From Eledone cirrhosa (taxonomy: Eukaryota; Mollusca; Cephalopoda; Octopoda; Eledonidae), in NCBI GenBank assembly GCA_964016885.1, contig OZ024740.1:302497545-302561544 (forward strand): a stretch of 64,000 nucleotides of DNA, read 5' to 3'. Below are positions 36,269-47,240 of this stretch, piece by piece. The notes under the pieces were generated by a model, which worked only from the letters and a program-made list of their open reading frames with translations, had not been told where the DNA came from and ran no database searches. Numbering within the stretch: the stretch's first letter is position 1; every line of letters begins with the position of its first letter. The position numbers and the translations under genes are program-made.

Positions 36269-37593
36269 AGGGCCACATATTTAAGTTCAATGAGAAAATC
36301 TACACCCAAAATGAGGGAGCAGCCATCGGCGTCAGCATAGCTGGTGATGTTGCCAACCTTTTCATGGTATGGTGGGAAAGGAGACTTAAAGATCTCCTTA
36401 ATGAAAGCTCCATAGACCTCATCATGTACTCTCGTTATGTAGACGATATCAATATAGTTATAAGAACACCCCCACTAGAGAGCACTAACAAGTTTGATTT
36501 AGAACGTAGCACGATGGAAAGCATCCAGCAGATAGCTAATTCCATACACCAGAGTATAACTGTAACTATAGACTTCCCTTCCAAACACCCTAACAATAGA
36601 CTACCTGTATTAGACACAGAACTCTGGATTAACACTATAGACGAGAGAGCCCAAATTCTCCACTCACACTATGCTAAACCCATGGCCTCCAAATACCTGA
36701 TACTCAAAAACTCAGCAATGTCCAGTAGTGCTAAGTTTAATATTCTGATCGCAGATTTGGTACGAGTGATGAAGAATGTGTCCAGCATGTGCGACCCAAC
36801 AGAAATGGAAGGACACATCCAACACTTCATCAACCGCATGCAGTTCTCTGGCTACAACCAAAGAGACAGAGTCAGAGTATACGAAGGAGCCATGGAAAAG
36901 TATAAGACCCTCATAGAACTGGACATGAAAGGAATTTGCCCACTATACAGGAGCAAATCATGGAATAGCTTAGATAGGGCTAGACATAAGATAGGGAAGG
37001 CCACATCATGGTACGACAACCAGAGATATCAGAGTGTCATGTTTGTGGACGCCACCCCTGGAGGGAAATTAGCTAACCAGTGTAGAAAGGCCCTGAGAAA
37101 GACCCACTTAAAAATAAAGGTGGTAGAAAAGCCAGGAACCACCATAAAATCCCTGATCAGCAAAACCTACCCTTTTAAGAAAACCCACTGTACCAATAGG
37201 AAATGTATCATATGTAAGGTGAACCCCCGGATAAACTGTAAAACTAGAAACGTAGTCTATAGCATAAGATGTACAGAGGGTACTTGCAGAAACACGACAA
37301 CAACATACATAGGTGAGACAGCTCGTAGCATAGGTGAAAGGATAGACCAACACTGGGGGGAACTAAAAGGACGAAAAAACGGGTCAGTACTATACGAACA
37401 TGCTAGACAACAACATGACGGTAACATAGACAACATAGAAATTAGAATAATATCTAAACATAGGAATGACCCAGCAGATAGGCAAATCAGAGAGGCCAGT
37501 GAAATAGAAATTAGAAGACCAAAGCTAAACAGAAAGAATGAGTGGAACAACAACAACACCCAAACAAACAACACTGATCTAAGAGAAGTATAA
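36255..37593 (+). CDS. PLE protein, RT motifs B-C, thumb, zinc-binding and GIY-YIG domains
   Basis: The downstream frame continues the same protein: motif B region IYTQNEGAAIGV near 36302-36337, catalytic YVDD at 36436-36447, thumb phrases RLPVLDTELW and YRSKSWNSLDRA. A cysteine cluster, CTNRKCIICK, follows, then the nuclease with VVYSIRC and TYIGETARSIGERIDQHW (near 37305), ending in ASEIEIRRPKLNRKNEW. The GIY-YIG domain nicks DNA for target priming. The first ATG in this frame (36364) is internal, so this is not an independent gene but the second half of a frameshifted one. A sequencing error is also possible. Confidence 0.87.
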
Positions 37594-38126
37594 ATAAATA
37601 AGTAAATTAAATTAAATAAATAAAATAAGATAAATAAATACATACACAAGCACATAAACACACACTAGTCACCCAGCAGACACAACACTATACACACTAT
37701 ACACACTAGTCACACATCACACATAACACACGCAAACGCATGCGCAAAGAAGACAAAATAAAATAAGATAAACAAACAAGCAAATAAATAAATAAATATA
37801 TAGACAGACTGAACAAAAAAAAAAAAAAATGGCGTAGACATACAACACAACAGGAGGAACAATGAATATAACACCACTGACGATGTTGCAGATGTGCAAC
37901 GAAAGATTTATGTAAATTATGTAAACTATATATATATGTGTTTGTCTATATTGTATCTGTATTATTTTTGACCGCCGGTCAGTCAATGGCAACATTGAGG
38001 ACCGAGTAAGTTAGATCGCAGATATATATATATAAAAGACAGCGAGAAGCGAAAACCAACCAAACAGTGAGTGTGTTCTGTTATTAATTCTGGCAATATT
38101 ACGCAAATATGACCCTCCCCAAATAT

Positions 38127-38128
<2 letters not shown>
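37594..38128 (+). other. 3' region of PLE 2
   Basis: A/C-rich sequence after the stop codon, with AAATAAAT runs, a CACACTAGTCAC repeat patch and a run of about 15 A. It contains a hammerhead-like motif about 280 bp after the stop and ends at a (TA)n tract. Confidence 0.65.
37872..37915 (+). ncRNA. Hammerhead-like motif 3' of PLE 2 (CUGACGA core)
   Basis: Core CUGACGA at 37877-37883, one unpaired U, a perfect five-pair stem II GUUGC...GCAAC, GAA at 37901-37903, a weak stem III AG-AU-UU, cleavage-position A 37910. Stem I is supported by only two pairs (CA/UG). The extra base before stem II also occurs in the motifs at 28.7 and 52.9 kb. Its place just behind the GIY-YIG reading frame supports a real association. 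Confidence 0.5.

Positions 38129-38129
<1 letters not shown>

Positions 38130-38192
<63 letters not shown>
38130..38192. repeat. (TA)n tract
   Basis: TA dinucleotides touching the left inverted arm of the next unit. Confidence 0.97.
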
Positions 38193-38196
<4 letters not shown>

Positions 38197-38244
38197 ATGA
38201 AATGACAGGAGGCTGGACTTGTGTAAATCCTTGAAAGGTTTATT

Positions 38245-38302
38245 ATACTAGTTATCATTTCAATGACCGGGTTCGTATGAATCCGGTGATATCATCAGGT
38301 AT
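38245..38302 (-). ncRNA. Hammerhead-like motif, left arm (stem III damaged)
   Basis: On the minus strand: AUAC/GUAU stem I, CUGAUGA, stem II UAUCACCGG...CCGGUCAUU and GAA are as in the right-arm copy. Stem III is disturbed (AUGAUAACU in place of AUGAUCAU), leaving one sure pair. Probably inactive or weakened. Confidence 0.55.
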
Positions 38303-39544
38303 TCTAAATATAGTAAGTGAATGTAATAGATAAAATCCATGGGGCTGAAACTACTCGGAGTGGCTTGATACGCCCCAGGGGCCCGACGCGCAGCCGGTTT
38401 TTTAACCGCCATATACTACCTTTAAATTACAGATCAAATCAGAACTATTAGATATATCATGCTTCCCTCTACTTAAGCATATCCCCCTCCTGGGTAAAGG
38501 AATAGTACTGATTTTGTACAAGAATGGCTTAACGATGCGGGCTGACTTCCTGCTGGCCCACCTGAAGCTTGCTATACATTCCTAGAGTGCTCGGAAAAAT
38601 CGATTTCCATATCTTTCGCTAGGCGATATCACTCGGAGTGATGGGCTGCCCAAGCATGTAGTCGCCGCATGCTGTTTGACGGCTAAACAAAGACATAATC
38701 TATAATAAAATTTAAGTGTCTTCATAAAAGACTCTTTCTTTGCTTAAACCTCGCAACCTTGAAAATGTTAAACTGTTTAACTTTAAATTTTCTAATTTCT
38801 TTAATTTTATAATGTTAATATTAAATATTAATTTTTTAACTTCATCCTATAAGTCTAAACAAAAATGTAACGTTCCAAACTTCTGCTCACACATTATAAC
38901 TCACTGAGCCCCACTATATTTACCTCTGCTATGATACGGGTCCCTTTGAAAATATTTATTTCGCGCCATTCGTGGCCTGACTGTAGTCCAACATTAATAT
39001 CGACCTTTCTTCCTCTTTCTTTCTATCTTTCTTCTTGTAGCCATCAACCCTGACTTTTCTTCTTCTTCCTTTTCTTCCTTCTCTTCTCCCTTCTTTCTGT
39101 CTTTCCCCCGCTGACTTATCTTCCTTCCCCTTTTTGTTTGCCTATATTTGACCGGTAGTAGTTATTAAGATACGGGTCCCTAGAGAATAAAAATTTGTTC
39201 GCGACATTCCTGGCCTGACTGTAATACCGACCTTTCCTCCTCTTTCTTTCTGTCTTTCTTCTTATAGCTGATATTACCCTGGCTTCTCTTCTTCTTCCTT
39301 CCCCCTTCTTCTCTCTTCTTTCTTTGTTTCTTTCTTTTTTCTTGTGGCATGATATTAACGCTGACTTATGTTCCTATCCCTTCCTGTTTTCCTTTATTTG
39401 ACCGGTAATAGCACACTGTAAGCTTTAGCCACGTCACTCGAGGGCGACCGGCAAAGGTAGAAGATGCTGCATGGCGGTCGTCCTCGGGTCTTTGATTTTC
39501 AGCCCCATGGATTTTATCTATTACATTCACTTATTATATTTCGA

Positions 39545-39602
39545 ATACCTGATGATATCACCGGTTTCATACGGAACCCGGTCATTGAAATGATCATAGT
39601 AT
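39545..39602 (+). ncRNA. Hammerhead-like ribozyme motif, right arm
   Basis: Stem I AUAC (39545-39548) with GUAU (39599-39602), core CUGAUGA at 39549-39555, stem II UAUCACCGG (39556-39564) with CCGGUCAUU (39578-39586), GAA at 39587-39589, stem III AUG-AU-CAU (39590-39597), cleavage-position A 39598. Stem II has mismatches at position 1 (U-U) and 4 (C-C), and the C-C matches the AU-rich family. All core residues are canonical. The stems differ in sequence from the AU-rich family while the plan is the same, which is good covariation evidence. Confidence 0.7.
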
Positions 39603-39793
39603 AATAAACCTTTCAAGGATTTACACAAGTCCAGCCTCCTGTCATTTCATTGTAATATTTAACTCCGTAATAGCACCACCAACTACAAAAACAAAGACGG
39701 TTGAACTGCTTTACGTTGAGTACTCTCCATATTATTACATTGAGATTGACCATACGGAATTGACCAGCTCTATCCAGTGGTGAACCTCAAACC

Positions 39794-39798
<5 letters not shown>

Positions 39799-39862
<64 letters not shown>
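39799..39862. repeat. (TA)n tract
   Basis: A 64-bp TA run between the inverted unit and the next foldback. Confidence 0.97.
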
Positions 39863-39864
<2 letters not shown>

Positions 39865-40044
39865 TTTCTGAATTTTTTTAGCAAGATTCTTTATCTGCAA
39901 ACGTGTGTTGAAACCGATATTGTTATAATTTGGGAGTGTCCTGTTGCCAATAAAAAAACTCACGCACCAGATGTTTTCATTTCAATTTATTATAAATTTC
40001 CGGTTGGTTGGTTGGTTCCACAACCGGATGGTTGTTCATATATT

Positions 40045-40086
40045 GCCAAATTCTTTCGTCACACATTATGTGACCTCTTCAGTGAC
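40045..40086 (-). ncRNA. Hammerhead-like motif, left arm of palindrome
   Basis: On the minus strand: stem I GUCA with UGGC (one G-U), core CUGAAGA, one unpaired G, stem II GUCACA...UGUGAC, GAA, weak stem III (AGAAU), cleavage-position U. Stem II is the best preserved part and is lost in the right-arm copy. Confidence 0.45.
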
Positions 40087-40199
40087 TGGGGATTCTTTTC
40101 TTTGTTTTGTACCTCTCCTGTGTTCTGTCCTACGCCACAAAAACAATATGGCGTAGGACAGAACAAAGGAGTTGCACAAAACAAAGAAAAGAATCCCCA

Positions 40200-40242
40200 G
40201 TCACTGAAGAGGTCAGAGAATGTGTGAGGAAAGAACTTTGGC
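40200..40242 (+). ncRNA. Hammerhead-like motif, right arm of palindrome
   Basis: Stem I GUCA (40200-40203) with UGGC (40239-40242), core CUGAAGA at 40204-40210, GAA at 40229-40231, stem III AG-AA-CU, cleavage-position U 40238. Stem II is damaged (GGUCAGAG...GUGUGAG), so the two arms are complementary in what they have kept. Confidence 0.45.
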
Positions 40243-40367
40243 AATATATGAACAACCATCCGGTTGTGGAACCAACAAACCGACCGGAAATTTATAATAA
40301 ATTGAAGTGAAAGCAACTGGTGGGTGTGTTTCTTATTGGCAACATGACCCTCCCAAAGTCTAACAAC

Positions 40368-40371
<4 letters not shown>

Positions 40372-40450
<79 letters not shown>
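40372..40450. repeat. (TA)n(TG)n tract
   Basis: TA run followed by a TG run, at the outer edge of the palindrome. Confidence 0.97.
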
Positions 40451-40451
<1 letters not shown>

Positions 40452-41268
40452 ATTGATGAACAACTTTTTAGCAAGACCTGTAAGAAATCGCAACCAAATA
40501 TCACAAAACTTAGTCTACTGTTTTGTGTATATACATATTATTACATGGCTCAACTTTGCCGCAAATCTCTTCTCGAAACAGTTGGTTGGCGGCGACATTG
40601 TGAAAATAGCCAGCGAGATATTTTGGGGTGTCTGTTTCAGCTCAGTGCTTTCTGAGTTTAAATACTTCTTACTTTCATTGGGACAATGTTGCCGTTCTGC
40701 CAGGATTTGCGAACAACATATAATGACTGCAATGCAAAGCCCAACGACTGCCATTTACCCAAAAGCAAAATGAATGTTTAAAGAAAAAGATGCATTTTAC
40801 CTTAAGTGTGGAGAAACGCGGCTTTTGAGGACATGTTATACTTTTTGTATTGCTTGCTCGGGAAAGAGGACCCATAAGAGATTGGTTAGTGACAGGAAGG
40901 AAATTTTCAAACCAGTTTCCTGTCCTAATTCTTGAAACAAATTGCACTCTTCTAAAACAGTTTGATACCTAAGTCAATACTCATTGATCCGTGGCATTAC
41001 AACCACAGCACGACCCAATAATATGGGTACTGAATAATACATCTGTGCAATCGTACGATCGAGTAGGAACAGAAAAATAATGTCTTATTTTAATTGGAAA
41101 ATGAATACATGGACAAAAGGCGCGATAATAAGTGTTATATGAATTGGAGGACAAATGGGGACAAATCAAGGTTCTTTTAAAATTATAAGATATCATATAC
41201 ATTGCATGAACTACGAGAATCAACTCCCACCTCACTTTATATGAGCCAGTAAATTGTTATTTTAAAGA
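40451..41268. other. No recognised feature
   Basis: Complex sequence with less bias than its surroundings. Frames of up to about 119 codons start in the TG repeat and show no domain. No homologous block elsewhere in the window. Confidence 0.5.
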
Positions 41269-41457
41269 TCGATAATTGTTTCTACTATTGGCACAAGGCC
41301 AGCAATTACCCAGTGCATTACTGGTACTTTATTTTATCGACCCTGTAAGAATGAAAGGCAAAGTTAACCTCGGCGGGATTTGAACTCAGATGGTAAAGGG
41401 ACGTCACTACGCTGGAGAGCATGTCTGACCCTCTACCAATACTGCCAATTCGATAAT
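41269..41457 (-). mobile_element. tRNA-derived SINE next to the minisatellite
   Basis: Minus-strand copy of the GATAAAATAAAGTACCAGTA SINE. The tRNA-like head (on the plus strand CTCTACCAATACTGCCAATT) is slightly shortened near GAGAGCATG. A short direct repeat TCGATAAT lies at 41269-41276 and 41450-41457. The minisatellite begins about 60 bp beyond it. Confidence 0.9.
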
Positions 41458-41836
41458 GCGTGCAAGTTTGTTTACAACTTGGTGGCTCCACTCTGTTGAT
41501 AAAATTACTATTTAGTAGCACTACTATGTTGGTCGCCTCACCATGCTGATAGCACTATTATGTTGGTAGAACCACTATGTTGGTAGCACTATTATGTTGG
41601 TAGCACTATTATGTTGGTAGAACCACTATGTTGGTAGCACTATTATGTTGGTAGCATCACTATGCTGGTAGCACTATTATGTTGGTAGCACTGTTATGTT
41701 GGTAGCCCAACTATGTTGGTAGCACTACTATGTTGGTAGCACTATTATGTTGGTAGAACCACTATGTTGGTAGCACTATTATGTTGGTAGAACAACTATG
41801 TTGGTAGCACTATTATGTTGGTAGAACCACTATGTT

Positions 41837-44504
41837 GGTAGCACTATTATGTTGGTAGCATCACTATGCTGGTAGCACTATTATGTTGGTAGCACTGTTA
41901 TGTTGGTAGCCCAACTATGTTGGTAGCCCACTATGTTGGTAGTACTACTATGTTGGAAGCCCCACTATGTTGGTAGCACTACTATATTGGTAGCACTACT
42001 ATGTTGGTAGCCCCACTATGTTGGTAGCACTACTATGTTGGTAGCACTACTATGTTGGTAGCACTACTATGTTGGTAGCCCCACTATGTTGGTAGCCCCA
42101 CAATGTTGGTAGCCCCACTATGTTGGTAGCACTACTATGTTGGTAGCACTACTATGTTGGTAGACCCACTATGTTGGTAGCCCAACTATGTTGGTAGCAC
42201 TACTATGTTGGTAGCACCACTATGTTGGTAGCCCCACTATGTTGGTAGCCCAACTATGTTGGTAGCACCACTATGTTGGTAGCCCTACTATGTTGGTAGC
42301 CCCACTATGTTGGTAGCACTACTATGTTGGTAGCCCCACTATGTTGGTAGCCCCACTATGTTGGTAGCCCAACTATGTTGGTAGCACCACTATGTTGGTA
42401 GCACTACTATGTTGGTAGCAGCACTATGTTGGTAGCACTACTATGTTGGTAGCAGCACTATGTTGGTAGTCCAACTATGTTGGTAGCCCCACTATGTTGG
42501 TAGCACTACTATGTTGGTAGCCCCACTATGTTGGTAGCCCCACTATGTTGGTAGCACTACTATGTTGGTAGCAGCACTATGTTGGTAGTCCAACTATGTT
42601 GGTAGCCCCACTATGTTGGTAGCACTACTATGTTGGTAGCCCCACTATGTTGGTAGCCCCACTATGTTGGTAGCCCCACTATGTTGGTAGCCCCACTATG
42701 TTGGTAGACCAACTATGTTGGTAGCCCCACTATGTTGGTAGCCCCACTATGTTGGTAGCCCCACTATGTTGGTAGCACTACTATGTTGGTAGCCCCACTA
42801 TGTTGGTAGCCCCACTATGTTGGTAGCCCCACTATGTTGGTAGCACCACTATGTTGGTAGCCCCACTATGTTGGTAGCACTACTATGTTGGTAGCCCCAC
42901 TAAGTTGGTAGCACTACTATGTTGGTAGACCCACTATGTTGGTAGCCCAACTATGTTGATAGCACTACTATGTTGGTAGCCCCACTATGTTGGTAGCACT
43001 ACTATGTTGGTAGCCCCACTATGTTGGTAGCCCCACTATGTTGGTAGCACTACTATGTTGGTAGACCAACTATGTTGGTAGCCCCACTATGTTGGTAGCC
43101 CCACTATGTTGGTAGCCCAACTATGTTGATAGCACTACTATGTTGGTAGCCCCACTATGTTGGTAGCCCCACTATGTTGGTAGCCCCACTATGTTGGTAG
43201 CACTACTATGTTGGTAGACCAACTATGTTGGTAGCCCCACTATGTTGGTAGCCCCACTATGTTGGTAGCCCAACTATGTTGATAGCACTACTATGTTGGT
43301 AGCCCCACTATGTTGGTAGCACTACTATGCTGGTAGCCCCACTATGTTGGTAGCACCACTATGTTGGTAGCACTACTATGCTGGTAGCCCCACTATGTTG
43401 GTAGCCCCACTATGTTGGTAGCACTACTATGCTGGTAGCCCCACTATGTTGGTAGCAGCACTATGTTGGTAGCCCCACTATGTTGGTAGCACCACTATGT
43501 TGGTAGCACTACTATGTTGGTAGCCCCACTATGTTGGTAGCACCACTATGTTGGTAGCCCCACTATGTTGGTAGCACAACTATGTTGGTAGCCCCACTAT
43601 GTTGGTAGCCCCACTATGTTGGTAGCCCCACTATGTTGGTAGCACCACTATGTTGGTAGCACTACTATGTTGGTAGCCCCACTATGTTGGTAGCACCACT
43701 ATGTTGGTAGCCCCACTATGTTGGTAGCACAACTATGTTGGTAGCCCCACTATGTTGGTAGCCCCACTATGTTGGTAGCCCCACTATGTTGGTAGCACTA
43801 CTATGTTGGTAGCAGCACTATGTTGGTAGCACTACTATGTTGGTAGCCCCACTATGTTGGTAGCCCCACTATGCTGGTAGCCCCACTATGTTGGTAGCAC
43901 TACTATATTGGTAGCCCTACTATGTTGGTAGTCCAACTATGTTGGTAGCCCCACTATGTTGGTAGCACTACTATGTTGGTAGCACTACTATGTTGGTAGC
44001 CCCACTATGTTGGTAGCACTACTATGTTGGTAGCACTACTATGTTGGTAGCCCCACAATGTTGGTAGCAGCACTATGTTGGTAGCACTACTATGTTGGTA
44101 GCCCCACTATGTTGGTAGCCCCACTATATTGGTAGCCCCACTATGCTGGTAGCCCCACTATGTTGGTAGCACTACTATATTGGTAGCCCTACTATGTTGG
44201 TAGCCCCACTATGTTGGTAGCCCCACTATGTTGGTAGCCCCACTATGTTGGTAGCCCCACTATGTTGGTAGCCCCACTATGTTGATAGCACTACTATGTT
44301 GGTAGCCCCACTATGTTGGTAGCCCCACTATGTTGGTAGCACTACTATGTTGGTAGCCCCACTATGTTGGTAGCACTACTATGTTGGTAGCACCGCTATG
44401 TTGGTAGCACTACTATGTTGGTAGCCCCACTATGTTGGTAGCCCCACTATGTTGGTAGGACCACTATGTTGGTAGCCCCACTATGTTGGTAGCACTACTA
44501 TGTT
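41837..44504. repeat. Higher-order block of the minisatellite, copy 1
   Basis: Rare variants mark this block and recur in the same order in the next: TTGGAAGCC at 41954, TAGACCC at 42161, CCCACTAAG at 42894 and CACCGCTATG at 44391. In copy 2 they lie 2668 bp further on for the first marker and 2736 bp for the others. Confidence 0.9.
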
Positions 44505-47240
44505 GGTAGCACTATTATGTTGGTAGCATCACTATGCTGGTAGCACTATTATGTTGGTAGCACTGTTATGTTGGTAGCCCAACTATGTTGGTAGCCCACT
44601 ATGTTGGTAGTACTACTATGTTGGAAGCCCCACTATGTTGGTAGCACTACTATATTGGTAGCACTACTATGTTGGTAGCCCCACTATGTTGGTAGCACTA
44701 CTATGTTGGTAGCACTACTATGTTGGTAGCCCCACTATGTTGGTAGCCCCACAATGTTGGTAGCCCCACTATGTTGATAGCACTACTATGTTGGTAGCAC
44801 TACTATGTTGGTAGCCCCACTATGTTGGTAGCCCCACAATGTTGGTAGCCCCACTATGTTGGTAGCACTACTATGTTGGTAGCACTACTATGTTGGTAGA
44901 CCCACTATGTTGGTAGCCCAACTATGTTGGTAGCACTACTATGTTGGTAGCACCACTATGTTGGTAGCCCCACTATGTTGGTAGCCCAACTATGTTGGTA
45001 GCACCACTATGTTGGTAGCCCTACTATGTTGGTAGCCCCACTATGTTGGTAGCACTACTATGTTGGTAGCCCCACTATGTTGGTAGCCCCACTATGTTGG
45101 TAGCCCAACTATGTTGGTAGCACCACTATGTTGGTAGCACTACTATGTTGGTAGCAGCACTATGTTGGTAGCACTACTATGTTGGTAGCAGCACTATGTT
45201 GGTAGTCCAACTATGTTGGTAGCCCCACTATGTTGGTAGCACTACTATGTTGGTAGCCCCACTATGTTGGTAGCCCCACTATGTTGGTAGCACTACTATG
45301 TTGGTAGCAGCACTATGTTGGTAGTCCAACTATGTTGGTAGCCCCACTATGTTGGTAGCACTACTATGTTGGTAGCCCCACTATGTTGGTAGCCCCACTA
45401 TGTTGGTAGCCCCACTATGTTGGTAGCCCCACTATGTTGGTAGACCAACTATGTTGGTAGCCCCACTATGTTGGTAGCCCCACTATGTTGGTAGCCCCAC
45501 TATGTTGGTAGCACTACTATGTTGGTAGCCCCACTATGTTGGTAGCCCCACTATGTTGGTAGCCCCACTATGTTGGTAGCACCACTATGTTGGTAGCCCC
45601 ACTATGTTGGTAGCACTACTATGTTGGTAGCCCCACTAAGTTGGTAGCACTACTATGTTGGTAGACCCACTATGTTGGTAGCCCAACTATGTTGATAGCA
45701 CTACTATGTTGGTAGCCCCACTATGTTGGTAGCACTACTATGTTGGTAGCCCCACTATGTTGGTAGCCCCACTATGTTGGTAGCACTACTATGTTGGTAG
45801 ACCAACTATGTTGGTAGCCCCACTATGTTGGTAGCCCCACTATGTTGGTAGCCCAACTATGTTGATAGCACTACTATGTTGGTAGCCCCACTATGTTGGT
45901 AGCCCCACTATGTTGGTAGCCCCACTATGTTGGTAGCACTACTATGTTGGTAGACCAACTATGTTGGTAGCCCCACTATGTTGGTAGCCCCACTATGTTG
46001 GTAGCCCAACTATGTTGATAGCACTACTATGTTGGTAGCCCCACTATGTTGGTAGCACTACTATGCTGGTAGCCCCACTATGTTGGTAGCACCACTATGT
46101 TGGTAGCACTACTATGCTGGTAGCCCCACTATGTTGGTAGCCCCACTATGTTGGTAGCACTACTATGCTGGTAGCCCCACTATGTTGGTAGCAGCACTAT
46201 GTTGGTAGCCCCACTATGTTGGTAGCACCACTATGTTGGTAGCACTACTATGTTGGTAGCCCCACTATGTTGGTAGCACCACTATGTTGGTAGCCCCACT
46301 ATGTTGGTAGCACAACTATGTTGGTAGCCCCACTATGTTGGTAGCCCCACTATGTTGGTAGCCCCACTATGTTGGTAGCACCACTATGTTGGTAGCACTA
46401 CTATGTTGGTAGCCCCACTATGTTGGTAGCACCACTATGTTGGTAGCCCCACTATGTTGGTAGCACAACTATGTTGGTAGCCCCACTATGTTGGTAGCCC
46501 CACTATGTTGGTAGCCCCACTATGTTGGTAGCACTACTATGTTGGTAGCAGCACTATGTTGGTAGCACTACTATGTTGGTAGCCCCACTATGTTGGTAGC
46601 CCCACTATGCTGGTAGCCCCACTATGTTGGTAGCACTACTATATTGGTAGCCCTACTATGTTGGTAGTCCAACTATGTTGGTAGCCCCACTATGTTGGTA
46701 GCACTACTATGTTGGTAGCACTACTATGTTGGTAGCCCCACTATGTTGGTAGCACTACTATGTTGGTAGCACTACTATGTTGGTAGCCCCACAATGTTGG
46801 TAGCAGCACTATGTTGGTAGCACTACTATGTTGGTAGCCCCACTATGTTGGTAGCCCCACTATATTGGTAGCCCCACTATGCTGGTAGCCCCACTATGTT
46901 GGTAGCACTACTATATTGGTAGCCCTACTATGTTGGTAGCCCCACTATGTTGGTAGCCCCACTATGTTGGTAGCCCCACTATGTTGGTAGCCCCACTATG
47001 TTGGTAGCCCCACTATGTTGATAGCACTACTATGTTGGTAGCCCCACTATGTTGGTAGCCCCACTATGTTGGTAGCACTACTATGTTGGTAGCCCCACTA
47101 TGTTGGTAGCACTACTATGTTGGTAGCACCGCTATGTTGGTAGCACTACTATGTTGGTAGCCCCACTATGTTGGTAGCCCCACTATGTTGGTAGGACCAC
47201 TATGTTGGTAGCCCCACTATGTTGGTAGCACTACTATGTT
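44505..47240. repeat. Higher-order block of the minisatellite, copy 2
   Basis: Tandem duplicate of the previous block. It has one extra stretch of 68 bp (four units) near 44770-44840, which accounts for the change of offset from 2668 to 2736 bp. Elsewhere the marker variants I compared are identical, so the duplication is recent, or it is an assembly duplication. Confidence 0.9.

Larger units (their letters stand above)
34034..37596 (+). mobile_element. Penelope-like element 2, nearly complete, C-terminal GIY-YIG
   Basis: A single reverse transcriptase plus GIY-YIG endonuclease protein is encoded over about 3.5 kb, interrupted by one frameshift near 36255-36265. The domain order (reverse transcriptase first, GIY-YIG last) is the canonical Penelope order. 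The 5' side carries an inverted partial repeat and a hammerhead-like motif. The 3' side (37594-38128) carries another motif at 37875. Apart from the shift I see no decay in the conserved motifs, so the copy is probably young. Confidence 0.88.
38193..39660. repeat. 1.47-kb unit bounded by inverted hammerhead arms
   Basis: 38193-38350 and about 39497-39655 are inverted copies sharing GACAGGAGGCTGGACTTGTG, AAATCCTTGAAAGGTTTATT and GAATGTAATAGATAAAATCC, each with a hammerhead-like core. The 1.15-kb interior is unrelated to any element in the window: GC-rich near the left arm, AT-rich at 38700-38850, then pyrimidine-rich with a loose internal duplication (CTTTCTTCCTCTTTCTTTCT blocks at 39005 and 39233; GACCGGTAGTAG and GACCGGTAATAG at 39150 and 39399). 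No protein frame. It may be a non-autonomous Penelope-type unit. Confidence 0.8.
39941..40345. repeat. Imperfect palindrome of about 400 bp with hammerhead-like arms
   Basis: Left arm (about 39945-40140) and right arm (about 40145-40345) are inverted copies: TCAATTTATTATAAATTTCC and its complement, CAACCGGATGGTTGTTCATA and its complement, CTTCAGTGACTGGGGATTCT and its complement. Mismatches are more frequent than in the 29.2-kb palindrome, so it is older. Both arms hold a CUGAAGA-type core. A (TA)n tract lies on both sides of the unit. Confidence 0.88.
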
